From NCBI RefSeq assembly GCF_002911015.1, contig NZ_KZ626902.1:1-48553 (forward strand): a stretch of DNA of 48,553 nucleotides. Direction: 5' to 3'. The notes beneath the pieces were generated by a model. The model worked only from the letters and a program-made list of their open reading frames with translations. It did no database searches and was not told the DNA's origin. Each line of letters begins with the position of its first letter. Positions within the stretch are counted from its first letter, which is position 1. The DNA comes from Streptomyces populi. GTDB lineage: Bacteria; Actinomycetota; Actinomycetes; Streptomycetales; Streptomycetaceae. Positions 1 through 7,468 of this stretch are shown here, piece after piece. The translations under genes were made by a program, and so were the position numbers.

Positions 1-1
1 C

Positions 2-715
2 GACTACGCCGAGGTCCTACGGGCCTGGCACCGCGCCCTGTGGGAGGCGCACCTCACCACCGCGTTCGCCCACCCCGAGCACGACCTCTCCGCGTACCGG
101 ATGGTCGTCGTGCCCCAGCTGTACCTCCTCACGGACACGGCGATCGAGAACCTTCTCGCCTATGCGCGAGCGGGCGGCACGCTCGTCTGCGGCTTCCTCA
201 CCGGCGTCGCCGACGAGGACGACCGGGTGCGGCCGGGCGGCATGGACGAGCGGCTGCGCGACCTGTTCGGCATCCGGGCGCTGCACGAGTGGTGGCCGCT
301 GGACGCGGGGGAGAGCATCGCCTGCGACGGCTTCTCGGGCACGCTCTGGTCCGAGGAGATCGAGCCCGGCCCCGCCGCGGTCGTCGAGGCGCGGTACCGC
401 GGCGGCGAGCTGGACGGACTGCCCGCCGTGCTCCGCAAGGGCACCGCCCGCTACCTCTCCACCCTCCCCGAACCGCCCGCCCTGCGCGCACTGCTGGCCG
501 CGGCGGCGCACCGGGCGGGCGTCCGGCCGGTGCTGGACGGGCTGCCCGACGGTGTCGAGGCCGTCCGGCGCGGCGACCTGCTCTTCCTGCTCAACCACGG
601 ACGCGGCCCGGTGACCGTCGAGGTGCCGGGCGGCCACCGCGACCTGCTCGGCGGCGTGTCCGTGCGGGACTCCGTACGACTGGAGCGCCATGGAGCGGCG
701 GTGCTCGCCCCATGA
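2..715 (+). CDS. GH42 beta-galactosidase, C-terminal part (5'-truncated by window)
   Basis: Only the last 237 codons are visible; the frame is open to the window edge, so the start and the catalytic TIM barrel lie upstream. The visible part fits the GH42 trimerisation domain (VVVPQLYLLTD near residue 35, then ARAGGTLVCGFLTG and an RPGGMDERLRDLFGI stretch) followed by the small C-terminal beta domain that ends in LFLLNHGRGPVTVEV. GH42 enzymes remove terminal beta-galactose from oligosaccharides. The stop overlaps the ATG of the next gene as ATGA (712-715), so the two are translationally coupled. There is no sign of a secretion signal in the visible part. A role on galactosylated xyloglucan side chains is inferred from the neighbours. 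Confidence 0.85.
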   Translation, partial: DYAEVLRAWHRALWEAHLTTAFAHPEHDLSAYRMVVVPQLYLLTDTAIENLLAYARAGGTLVCGFLTGVADEDDRVRPGGMDERLRDLFGIRALHEWWPLDAGESIACDGFSGTLWSEEIEPGPAAVVEARYRGGELDGLPAVLRKGTARYLSTLPEPPALRALLAAAAHRAGVRPVLDGLPDGVEAVRRGDLLFLLNHGRGPVTVEVPGGHRDLLGGVSVRDSVRLERHGAAVLAP

Positions 716-3048
716 CGGACGAGGCTCGCTCCGGCTCCGGCTCCCGTGCCTGCGGCCCGGCGGACGGCGGCCGCGACTCCGCTCCCGTCCACGGCACCTG
801 GGAACCCCTGCCCGCCGCCCGCTGGGAGGACGCCTTCCTGAGTGGGAACGGCACCCACGGCGCCATGGTGTTCGGTGATCCGAACGACGACCGGGTGATC
901 GTCAATCATCACCGTCTGGTCCGTCCGAACGGCAGCTCGGACGCCCGCCCGCCCGAGCTCGCCGCCCGCCTCGCCGCCCTACAGGACCGGCTCCTGGCCG
1001 GAGACGTGCGTGCGGGCGAGGACTTCACCGACGGACGGCCGCTGTCGTGGGTGCAGCCCTTCCACCCGGCGTTCCAGGTGCGGGTGCGCCGCCCCGCCGG
1101 GGAACCGCGCGACTACCGGCGCGAGGCCGACTTCACCAGTGGGGTCGTCCGCGCGGTGTGCGGCGACCGGCGCGGCGAGGTCTTCGTCTCGCGCGCCGAC
1201 GACGTGATCGCGCAGTACGTGACCGCTCCCGGCCCCGCGGCCGAGGTGACGCTCGACCACCGGCTGCCGGGAGCGCCCAAAGGCCTGGCGGTGGAGCACG
1301 GGGCCGTCCGCACCCCCGAGGGCGCCCTGCTCACGCTGCTCGCCCGCTACCCGGGCAGCGGCCTGGCGTACACCGGGGTCACCCTTTTCGTCACGGACGG
1401 CGTCACCCGTCCCGCCCTTCCCGGCGTACGGGTCGAGGGCGCCCGCTCGATGCTGCTGCTCACCCGGGTGCGCCGACACCCGGGCGACCTGGACGTCCTC
1501 GCGGAGCTGCGCGCCCTGCGGGAACTGCTGCCCGGGAGCGGGAGCGGGAGTGGGAGCGGAGCCGGGAGCGGGGGCGGCGCCGAGGACGCCGGTGCCGGTC
1601 CCGGCGCGGAGGACGTCGAGCAGGCCTACGCCCGCCTGCTCGCCCGCCACACCGCCCTGCACCGCGCCGCCTACCTGCGGGTCACCCTCGACCTGGGCGC
1701 CGACCCCGCCGAACGGGCGCTGCCCGGATCGGAACTGGTCCGACGGCCGAGGAGCCCGGCTCTCCTGGAGCGGCTCTTCGCGGCGGGCCGCTACCACCTG
1801 CTGTCCGCGTCCGGCACGCTCCCGCCGCGGCTGACCGGCCTGTGGACCGGTGACTGGGACACCGCCTGGTCCGGGGCGTTCACCACGGATGCCAACCTCA
1901 ATCTACAGACGGCGTCGGCCGCCGCGGCCGCCCTCCCCGAGGTCACCGAGGCCCACGCGGCCCTGGTCCACGGCCAGTTGCCGCACTGGCGGGACAACGC
2001 CCGGGCGGTCTTCGGCACCCGCGGCGTGGTCGCCCCGGCCCACACCGACGGCGAGTCCGGCCACGCCCACCACCTCAGCCGCGCCTACCCGCTGCACGTG
2101 TGGACCGCGGGCGCCGACTGGCTGCTCAAGCCCCTCGTGGACCACGACGAGACCCGCGGCGGACGCGACCCGCGGCTCGCCGCCGCGCTCGCCGAGACCG
2201 CCCGCTTCTACGAGGACTTCCTCACCCGGACCGACGAGGACGGCCACCTGGTGATCGTGCCGTCCTACTCACCGGAGAACCGTCCCGCGAACGCGGGCTG
2301 GATCACCGTCAACGCCGCCATGGACCTCTCGGCCGCCCGGCACGCCCTGTGCACCGCGGCCGCGTACCACCCGGGCCCCGACGCCGAGCGCTGGCTCGCG
2401 CTCGCCGACCGGCTGCCGCCGCACCGGGTCAACGCCGAGGGCGCGCTGGCCGAATGGGCCCGCCCCGGACTCCTCGACACCTACGACCACCGGCACCTCA
2501 GCCACCTGTACGGCGTTTGGCCGCTCGACGAGATCAACCCGTACGACACCCCCGGTCTCGCCGCGGCGGCCCGTCGCGCCCTCGAACTGCGCGGCGCCGA
2601 GAACGACTCGGCGCACGGCCACCTCCACCATGCCCTGATCGCCGCCCGGCTGCGGGACGCCGGGCGCGTGGCGAACGCCCTCGACGACGTCCTGGCCGGG
2701 GACTTCTTCCACGTCTCCCTGATGAGCGGCCACTACCCGAACCGGCACGTCTACAACGCCGACGCCGCCCACGCCCTGCCCGCCGTGCTCATCGAGGCAC
2801 TGATCCAGTCCACACCGCGGCGGCTCGTCCTGTTCCCCGCGCTCCCCGCCGGCCTGCCGAGCGGCGAACTCCGGGGCGTCCGCACGAGGTTCGGCGCACG
2901 GATCGATCTCACCTGGACCCCCGACGGCGCCACGGCCGTCCTGCGGCCCGGCCGTACCTGCCGCGTCGAACTCCGGACCTCCTCCGGCGCGCGACCGCTC
3001 TCCCTGAGCGCCGGAGAGGACCGCGTCCTCACCCTGGGGCCGCGGTAG
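712..3048 (+). CDS. GH95 family alpha-L-fucosidase (or alpha-L-galactosidase)
   Basis: A 778-residue protein of normal GH95 length. The start at 712 is chosen because ATGA couples it to the upstream gene; an in-frame extension to 40 is antisense-like low-complexity sequence. Family marks are LSGNGTHGAMVFG near the N-terminus, the GLWTGDWD ... ANLNLQT segment, YSPENRP and HLSHLYGVWP. By alignment with bifidobacterial AfcA, catalytic candidates are Glu522 (in SPEN), the Asn395/Asn397 pair (in ANLNLQ) and Asp684 (in YNADAAHALP). Residues 260-290 contain a Gly/Ser-rich linker (GSGSGSGSGAGSGGG) unusual for the family. No signal peptide is seen, so it probably acts in the cytoplasm on imported oligosaccharides. 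GH95 also contains alpha-L-galactosidases, so the sugar specificity is not certain. Confidence 0.85.
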   Translation: MTDEARSGSGSRACGPADGGRDSAPVHGTWEPLPAARWEDAFLSGNGTHGAMVFGDPNDDRVIVNHHRLVRPNGSSDARPPELAARLAALQDRLLAGDVRAGEDFTDGRPLSWVQPFHPAFQVRVRRPAGEPRDYRREADFTSGVVRAVCGDRRGEVFVSRADDVIAQYVTAPGPAAEVTLDHRLPGAPKGLAVEHGAVRTPEGALLTLLARYPGSGLAYTGVTLFVTDGVTRPALPGVRVEGARSMLLLTRVRRHPGDLDVLAELRALRELLPGSGSGSGSGAGSGGGAEDAGAGPGAEDVEQAYARLLARHTALHRAAYLRVTLDLGADPAERALPGSELVRRPRSPALLERLFAAGRYHLLSASGTLPPRLTGLWTGDWDTAWSGAFTTDANLNLQTASAAAAALPEVTEAHAALVHGQLPHWRDNARAVFGTRGVVAPAHTDGESGHAHHLSRAYPLHVWTAGADWLLKPLVDHDETRGGRDPRLAAALAETARFYEDFLTRTDEDGHLVIVPSYSPENRPANAGWITVNAAMDLSAARHALCTAAAYHPGPDAERWLALADRLPPHRVNAEGALAEWARPGLLDTYDHRHLSHLYGVWPLDEINPYDTPGLAAAARRALELRGAENDSAHGHLHHALIAARLRDAGRVANALDDVLAGDFFHVSLMSGHYPNRHVYNADAAHALPAVLIEALIQSTPRRLVLFPALPAGLPSGELRGVRTRFGARIDLTWTPDGATAVLRPGRTCRVELRTSSGARPLSLSAGEDRVLTLGPR

Positions 3049-3083
3049 CCCCCGCACCTCCCCCCACCCATGGAAGGAAAACC

Positions 3084-3800
3084 ATGGCACTTCGCACACC
3101 GAACAGGCTCGTCAAGGCCCTCGTCGCCCCCGCGCTGGCGCTCGGCGCGACGATCGGTCTCGCCTCGGCCCCCGCCCAGGCCGCCGTCTGGTCCTCCTGC
3201 GACCAGTGGGGCAACACCACCCTGAACGGGTACACGCTCTACAACAACATCTGGGGCTCCGGCGCGGGCAGCCAGTGCGTCTGGGCCAACTCCGGCACCA
3301 ACTGGGGAGTCTGGGCCAACCACCCCAACACCGGCGGGATCAAGTCCTACCCCAACTCCAAGAAGTACGTGGGCAGGACGATCGCGGGACTGTCCTCCCT
3401 CACCAGCACCTACAACGTCACCGTCCCGTCGTCGGGCGCGTACAACACCTCGTACGACATCTGGGACACCGGCTACGCCTACGAGACCATGCTCTGGGTC
3501 AACTACAACGGAGCCGTCGGCGCGCTCGGCACCTCGCAGGGCACGCTCACCCTGAACGGCAACACCTGGACCGTCTACAAGGGCAACAACGGCGCGAACG
3601 ACGTCTTCTCGTTCCTGCGCAGCTCGGACTCCACCTCCGGCACCATCGACATCCTGCCGATCCTGAAGTGGATCGCGAACACCAAGGGCTGGATGCCGAA
3701 CACGAAGACCATCGGTGACGTGCAGTTCGGCTTCGAGATCACCTCGTCCTCGGGCGGTCTCGACTTCGTCACCAACAACCTCACCGTCAGCAGCAGCTGA
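3084..3800 (+). CDS. Secreted GH12 endoglucanase / xyloglucanase
   Basis: A 238-residue GH12 protein with a GGAAGGA ribosome site 6 nt before the ATG. Residues 1-33 are a Sec signal peptide (basic start, hydrophobic stretch, cleavage after APAQA). The mature protein shows GH12 landmarks: LYNNIWGSGAGSQCVW, SYDIWDT, the nucleophile region YETMLW (Glu134) and the acid/base region FGFEITSSSGG (Glu218). It lacks the linker and CBM2 that many Streptomyces GH12 cellulases carry, so it is a single-domain enzyme. GH12 members cut internal beta-1,4-glucan or xyloglucan bonds outside the cell. Its position between fucosidase and xylosidase-type genes favours xyloglucan. It is followed by a strong hairpin shared with the convergent GH31 gene. 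Confidence 0.92.
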   Translation: MALRTPNRLVKALVAPALALGATIGLASAPAQAAVWSSCDQWGNTTLNGYTLYNNIWGSGAGSQCVWANSGTNWGVWANHPNTGGIKSYPNSKKYVGRTIAGLSSLTSTYNVTVPSSGAYNTSYDIWDTGYAYETMLWVNYNGAVGALGTSQGTLTLNGNTWTVYKGNNGANDVFSFLRSSDSTSGTIDILPILKWIANTKGWMPNTKTIGDVQFGFEITSSSGGLDFVTNNLTVSSS

Positions 3801-3815
3801 CCCGGGCCCGAAGGC

Positions 3816-3844
3816 GCGGCCGGTCCCCCCACGGGGCCGGCCGC
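3816..3844. terminator. Bidirectional terminator hairpin between convergent GH12 and GH31 genes
   Basis: Arms 3816-3828 and 3833-3844 pair over 12 bp with one bulged T and a 4-nt loop. It sits 15 nt after the GH12 stop and 7 nt beyond the GH31 stop on the other strand. Confidence 0.75.
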
Positions 3845-3851
3845 GCACGCC

Positions 3852-5894
3852 CTAGTCCGCCACGGGCAGCCGCGCCCCGTCCCGCAGGAACAGCGGGATC
3901 CGGTCCAGCGGCGCGTCCACGGTGACGGCCGCGCCCCCCTCGTACGGCGTCCCGGTCCACGCGTCCGTCCAGCGGGCGCCCGCCGGGAGGTACGCCGTAC
4001 GGGCCGTCGCGCCCGCGGTGAGGACCGGCGCGACCAGCAGGTCCGGGCCGAGGAGGTAGGCGTCGTCCACCGACCAGGCCGCCTGGTCGCCGGGGAACTC
4101 CAGGAGCAGCGGGCGCATCACCGGCAGCCCCTCCTCGTGAGCCTCCCGCATGACCTCCAGCAGGTACGGCTTCAGACGCTCCCGCAGCCGCAGGTACTTC
4201 TCCATGACCGCGCCGGCCTCCTCGCCGTAGGACCAGACCTCGTTCGGGCCGCCGGTCATGGAGGGGCCGAGCGGAAGCCCCGGGTCGCGGAAGCCGTGCA
4301 GCCGCATCAGCGGCGACAGCGCGCCGAACTGGAACCAGCGGACCATGACCTCGCGGTAGGCCGGGTCGTCCGGGTCGCCGCCGTGGAAGCCGCCGATGTC
4401 GGTGTTCCACCACGGGATGCCGGACAGCGCGGTGTTGAGGCCCGCCGCGATCTGGCGGCGCAGGGTCGCGAAGTCGGTCCCGATGTCCCCCGACCACAGG
4501 GCGGCCCCGTAGCGCTGACTGCCCGCCCAGGCCGAGCGGTTGAGGGAGACGATCTCGGTCTCCCCGGCGGCGCGCAGGCCCTCGTAGAAGGTGCGGGCGT
4601 TCTCGCGCGGGTAGAGGTTGCCCACTTCGAGTCCCGGGCCCGCGTGGTAGCGCAGGTTCTCGGAGAAGCCCGGCTTCAGCTCCGGCTCGCAGGCGTCCAG
4701 CCAGAAGGCCGAGATGCCGTACGGGTCGAGGTAGTTGTCCTTCACCCGTGACCACAGGAAGTCGCGGGCCTCGGGGTTCGTGGCGTCGTAGAAGGCCACC
4801 TGGACCGTGGACGCGACCTGCTTGTCCGGCCAGTCGGCGTGCGCCATGGGCCCGTACTCGGTGCCGATGAACCAGCCCCGCTGCTCCATGAGCCCGTGGT
4901 TCTCCGAGAGCGGGGAGACCGACGGCCAGACGGACACGGCCAGTCTGACGCCGAGTTCGGCGAGTTCGGCCTGCATGGCCGCGGGGTCGGGCCACTCGGC
5001 CGGGTCGAACTTCCAGTCGCCGAGGTGGGTCCAGTGGAAGAAGTCGCAGACGATGACCGACAGCGGCAGGCCCCGGCGCCTGTACTCCCGCGCCACCTCC
5101 AGGAGTTCCTCCTGGGTGCGGTAGCGCAGCTTGCACTGCCAGAACCCGGCCGCCCACTCGGGCAGCATCGGCGTCCGGCCGGTCGCCGCGCTGTAGCGGC
5201 GCTGGGCGTCGGCCGGGGTGCCCGCGGTGATCCAGTAGTCGATCTGGCGGGCCGAGTCGGCCACCCAGCGGGTGCCGTTGCCCGCGAGTTCCACCCGGCC
5301 GACGGCCGGGTTGTTCCACAGGAGCGTGTAGCCGCGGCTGGAGGTGAGCACCGGAACGGTGACCTCGGCGTTGCGCTGGACCAGGTCCAGGACCGCGCCC
5401 TTCTGGTCGAACAGCCCGTGCTGGTGCTGCCCGAGGCCGTACAGCCGCTCGCCGTCGTACGCGGCGAAGCGCTGCTCGAGGCGGTGGTGGCCGTTGCCGG
5501 TGGGGGTGTACAGCCGTGGACCGGGCCACCAGAAGTGGGCACGCTCCTCGGCGAGGAGTTCGGCGCCGTCCGCGGTGCGGGTGAAGCGGACCAGTCCCTC
5601 GGAGCTCACCTCGACGGTCAGCGCCCCCACCGTCAGCCGGCCCTCGCCGTCCCGGAGTTCGAGCGTGCTCGCGGCGGCCTCCGGCTCGTCGAGCAGTGCT
5701 CCGGGGAGGCCCTCGAGCAGGGGGCCGCCGAGCCGGGCGCGGACCCGGACGGCGTCGGGGCCCCACGGCTCGATCCGGACGGTCTCCGTGCGGCCGCTCC
5801 ACTCCAGCGCGCCGTCCCGCTCACGGAACGTGCCGACGGTCGGGGAGGACTGCGCGAGGCTGACCTGGGGCTGGATCTCGGCGGACTGATTCAC
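3852..5894 (-). CDS. GH31 family alpha-glycosidase, probably alpha-xylosidase
   Basis: A 680-residue GH31 enzyme starting at GTG (5894) with an AGGAG site 8 nt upstream. GH31 marks include the nucleophile segment AFWLDACEPELKPG (Asp400), the acid/base segment WSGDIGTDF (Asp470), then GIPWWNTDIGGF and LHGFRDPG. The beta-sandwich N-terminal and C-terminal domains flank the barrel. No signal peptide is present. GH31 contains alpha-glucosidases and alpha-xylosidases; the WLDACEPEL version of the nucleophile loop and the GH12/GH42/GH95 neighbours favour xylose removal from xyloglucan oligosaccharides. It lies downstream of the LacI gene on the same strand, separated by 259 bp with a hairpin, so it likely has its own promoter. 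Confidence 0.85.
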   Translation of the reverse strand: MNQSAEIQPQVSLAQSSPTVGTFRERDGALEWSGRTETVRIEPWGPDAVRVRARLGGPLLEGLPGALLDEPEAAASTLELRDGEGRLTVGALTVEVSSEGLVRFTRTADGAELLAEERAHFWWPGPRLYTPTGNGHHRLEQRFAAYDGERLYGLGQHQHGLFDQKGAVLDLVQRNAEVTVPVLTSSRGYTLLWNNPAVGRVELAGNGTRWVADSARQIDYWITAGTPADAQRRYSAATGRTPMLPEWAAGFWQCKLRYRTQEELLEVAREYRRRGLPLSVIVCDFFHWTHLGDWKFDPAEWPDPAAMQAELAELGVRLAVSVWPSVSPLSENHGLMEQRGWFIGTEYGPMAHADWPDKQVASTVQVAFYDATNPEARDFLWSRVKDNYLDPYGISAFWLDACEPELKPGFSENLRYHAGPGLEVGNLYPRENARTFYEGLRAAGETEIVSLNRSAWAGSQRYGAALWSGDIGTDFATLRRQIAAGLNTALSGIPWWNTDIGGFHGGDPDDPAYREVMVRWFQFGALSPLMRLHGFRDPGLPLGPSMTGGPNEVWSYGEEAGAVMEKYLRLRERLKPYLLEVMREAHEEGLPVMRPLLLEFPGDQAAWSVDDAYLLGPDLLVAPVLTAGATARTAYLPAGARWTDAWTGTPYEGGAAVTVDAPLDRIPLFLRDGARLPVAD

Positions 5895-6153
5895 CTGGAG
5901 TGCTCCTGGGGGAGTGCAGACATGGAGGAATGCAGACAGGGAGTGCGGCCGGGGGCGTCCGGGTGCGGACCCGGGGGCGGCCCGGAGGAGCGGAGCGGGG
6001 ACGGGGGCGGGGGCGGGGGCGCGGACAGGGCGTGGGCGTGACGGTTCGGGCCGGGCGGCGGCACGGAGGGCACGTGGACGGCGGGTGCGCCCGGCGGGGG
6101 CGCGGGGTCCGCGAAGGGGGAGCCGCCGGGCGCGCCCGGCGGGGAAGACCGGT
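5895..6153. other. Gap between GH31 and lacI-type genes
   Basis: No convincing gene is seen. The region upstream of GH31 carries a three-fold imperfect direct repeat (GGAGTGCAGACAT / GGAATGCAGACAG / GGAGTGCGG around 5911-5948) followed by G-rich sequence. I see no copy of the GAAGCGCTTC palindrome here. The lacI-proximal end holds a terminator hairpin. Confidence 0.5.
6123..6142 (-). terminator. Terminator-like 20-bp perfect palindrome after the LacI gene
   Basis: CCGCCGGG and CCCGGCGG arms flank a CGCG loop, 11 nt downstream of the LacI-family stop codon on the minus strand. There is no T tract, which is usual in high-GC actinobacteria. Confidence 0.6.
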
Positions 6154-7167
6154 TCAGGGCGCGGCCGGCGCCGGCCCCGTGCTCGCCCGTACCGTCAGTT
6201 CGGGGGCGATCAGTACGACGTCGTCCTCGCCGCGGCCCTCGAGCTTGGCGATCAGGTGCTCGACGGCGTGGCGGCCCATGTCCTGCGCGGGGATGGCGAC
6301 CGACGTCAGCCGCACCGAGGCCTGGGTGGCGACCTGGTCCGGGCAGATCGCGATCACCGAGACGTCCTCGGGCACGGCGCGGCCCTTCTGGCGCAGCAGG
6401 GCGAGCAGCGGTTCGACCGCCGACTCGTTCTGCACGACGAAGCCCGTGGTGCCCGGGCGCTCGTCGAGGATGCGGGCGAGGGTGAGGGCCATCGCGTCGT
6501 AGCCGCCCTCGCAGGGCCGGTGCAGCACCCGCAGCCCCAGTTCCCGCGAGCGGGAACGGAGCCCGTCGAGCGTCCGCTCGGCGAAGCCGGTGTGCCGCTC
6601 GTAGACGGCGGGCGCCTCGCCGATGACAGCGATGTCACGGTGGCCGAGCAGTGCCAGGTGCTCGGCGCACAGCGCGCCCGTCGCCCCGAAGTCGAGGTCG
6701 ACGCAGGTCAGGCCGGTGGTGTCGGCGGGGAGACCGATGAGCACGGACGGCTGGTCCGTCTCGCGCAGCAACGGCAGCCGCTCGTCGTCGAGTTCGACGT
6801 CCATCAGGATCATCGCGTCGGCGAGCCCGCTGCCGGTGACCCGGCGCACCGCGTCGGGTCCCTCCTCGCCGGTGAGCAGCAGGACGTCGTAGCCGTGGGC
6901 CCGGGCGGTGGTGGCCACCGCGATGGCGATCTCCATCATCACGGGTACGTACATGTCGGTGCGCAGCGGAACCATCAGCGCGATGATGTTGGACCTGCTG
7001 CTCGCCAGGGCGCGGGCGCCCGCGTTCGGGTGGTAGCCGAGTTCCTGGATGCTCCGCTCGACCCGCTGCCGGGTGCTCACGGAGATGGACCGCTTGCCGC
7101 TGAGGACATAGCTCACCGTGCTCGCCGACACTCCGGCGTGCTGGGCGACCTCGGCGAGGGTGACCAT
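6154..7167 (-). CDS. LacI/GalR-family sugar-responsive repressor
   Basis: A 337-residue regulator of normal family length. The N-terminal helix-turn-helix (VTLAEVAQHAGVSASTVSYVLSG) and hinge helix (YHPNAGARALASSRS) are followed by a periplasmic-binding-protein-like sensor domain (NIIALMVPL, AMILMDVEL, HRDIAVIGE) and the usual end segment VRLTSVAIPAQDMGRHAVEHL. It is expected to bind a sugar ligand and release DNA. GAAGCGCTTC palindromes lie about 20 and 105 bp upstream of its ATG, which implies autoregulation and probably control of the adjacent glycosidase genes. The ligand is unknown; a xyloglucan-derived oligosaccharide is inferred from the context. Confidence 0.92.
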   Translation of the reverse strand: MVTLAEVAQHAGVSASTVSYVLSGKRSISVSTRQRVERSIQELGYHPNAGARALASSRSNIIALMVPLRTDMYVPVMMEIAIAVATTARAHGYDVLLLTGEEGPDAVRRVTGSGLADAMILMDVELDDERLPLLRETDQPSVLIGLPADTTGLTCVDLDFGATGALCAEHLALLGHRDIAVIGEAPAVYERHTGFAERTLDGLRSRSRELGLRVLHRPCEGGYDAMALTLARILDERPGTTGFVVQNESAVEPLLALLRQKGRAVPEDVSVIAICPDQVATQASVRLTSVAIPAQDMGRHAVEHLIAKLEGRGEDDVVLIAPELTVRASTGPAPAAP

Positions 7168-7183
7168 CCAGCTCTCCCAGCTT

Positions 7184-7200
7184 TGTGAAGCGCTTCGACA
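7184..7200. promoter_or_regulatory. Probable LacI-family operator 1
   Basis: Contains the perfect core GAAGCGCTTC (7187-7196) with right flank GACA but a mismatched left flank. It lies just upstream of the repressor ATG (7167), where binding would block transcription or clearance of its own promoter. Confidence 0.7.
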
Positions 7201-7271
7201 GTGCGCGCGGTACCGATAGGGGCGAATGAGAGTGGCTCGACACTAGCCCGGTGAAGGAATGGTGTCCATAG

Positions 7272-7291
7272 CTGTCGAAGCGCTTCGACAG
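7272..7291. promoter_or_regulatory. Probable LacI-family operator 2, perfect 20-bp palindrome
   Basis: CTGTCGAAGCGCTTCGACAG is a perfect dyad with the same core as operator 1. The two centres are 90 bp apart. It lies between the divergent repressor and acyl-CoA dehydrogenase genes, so it could act on either. Confidence 0.75.
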
Positions 7292-7468
7292 TGAATTCCC
7301 GCGGAACGGACCCCGGGCGCGGCGGCGACGGCCGGTCCAAGGGGGGTCCATTGGGCCGAACGCTGCGCCAAGACTGGTGGGGCCATCCGGAATCAGGTAA
7401 ATACGATCGGGTAGAACCGGTCGGTAACGGACTGTCCCAAGATCCCTATTCGCGGCGAGGTGAGCCTC

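Noticed and set aside
3787..5802. 671-residue minus-strand frame overlapping GH31
   Set aside because: Same strand, different frame, Arg/Pro-rich composition; the GH31 frame has all catalytic motifs.
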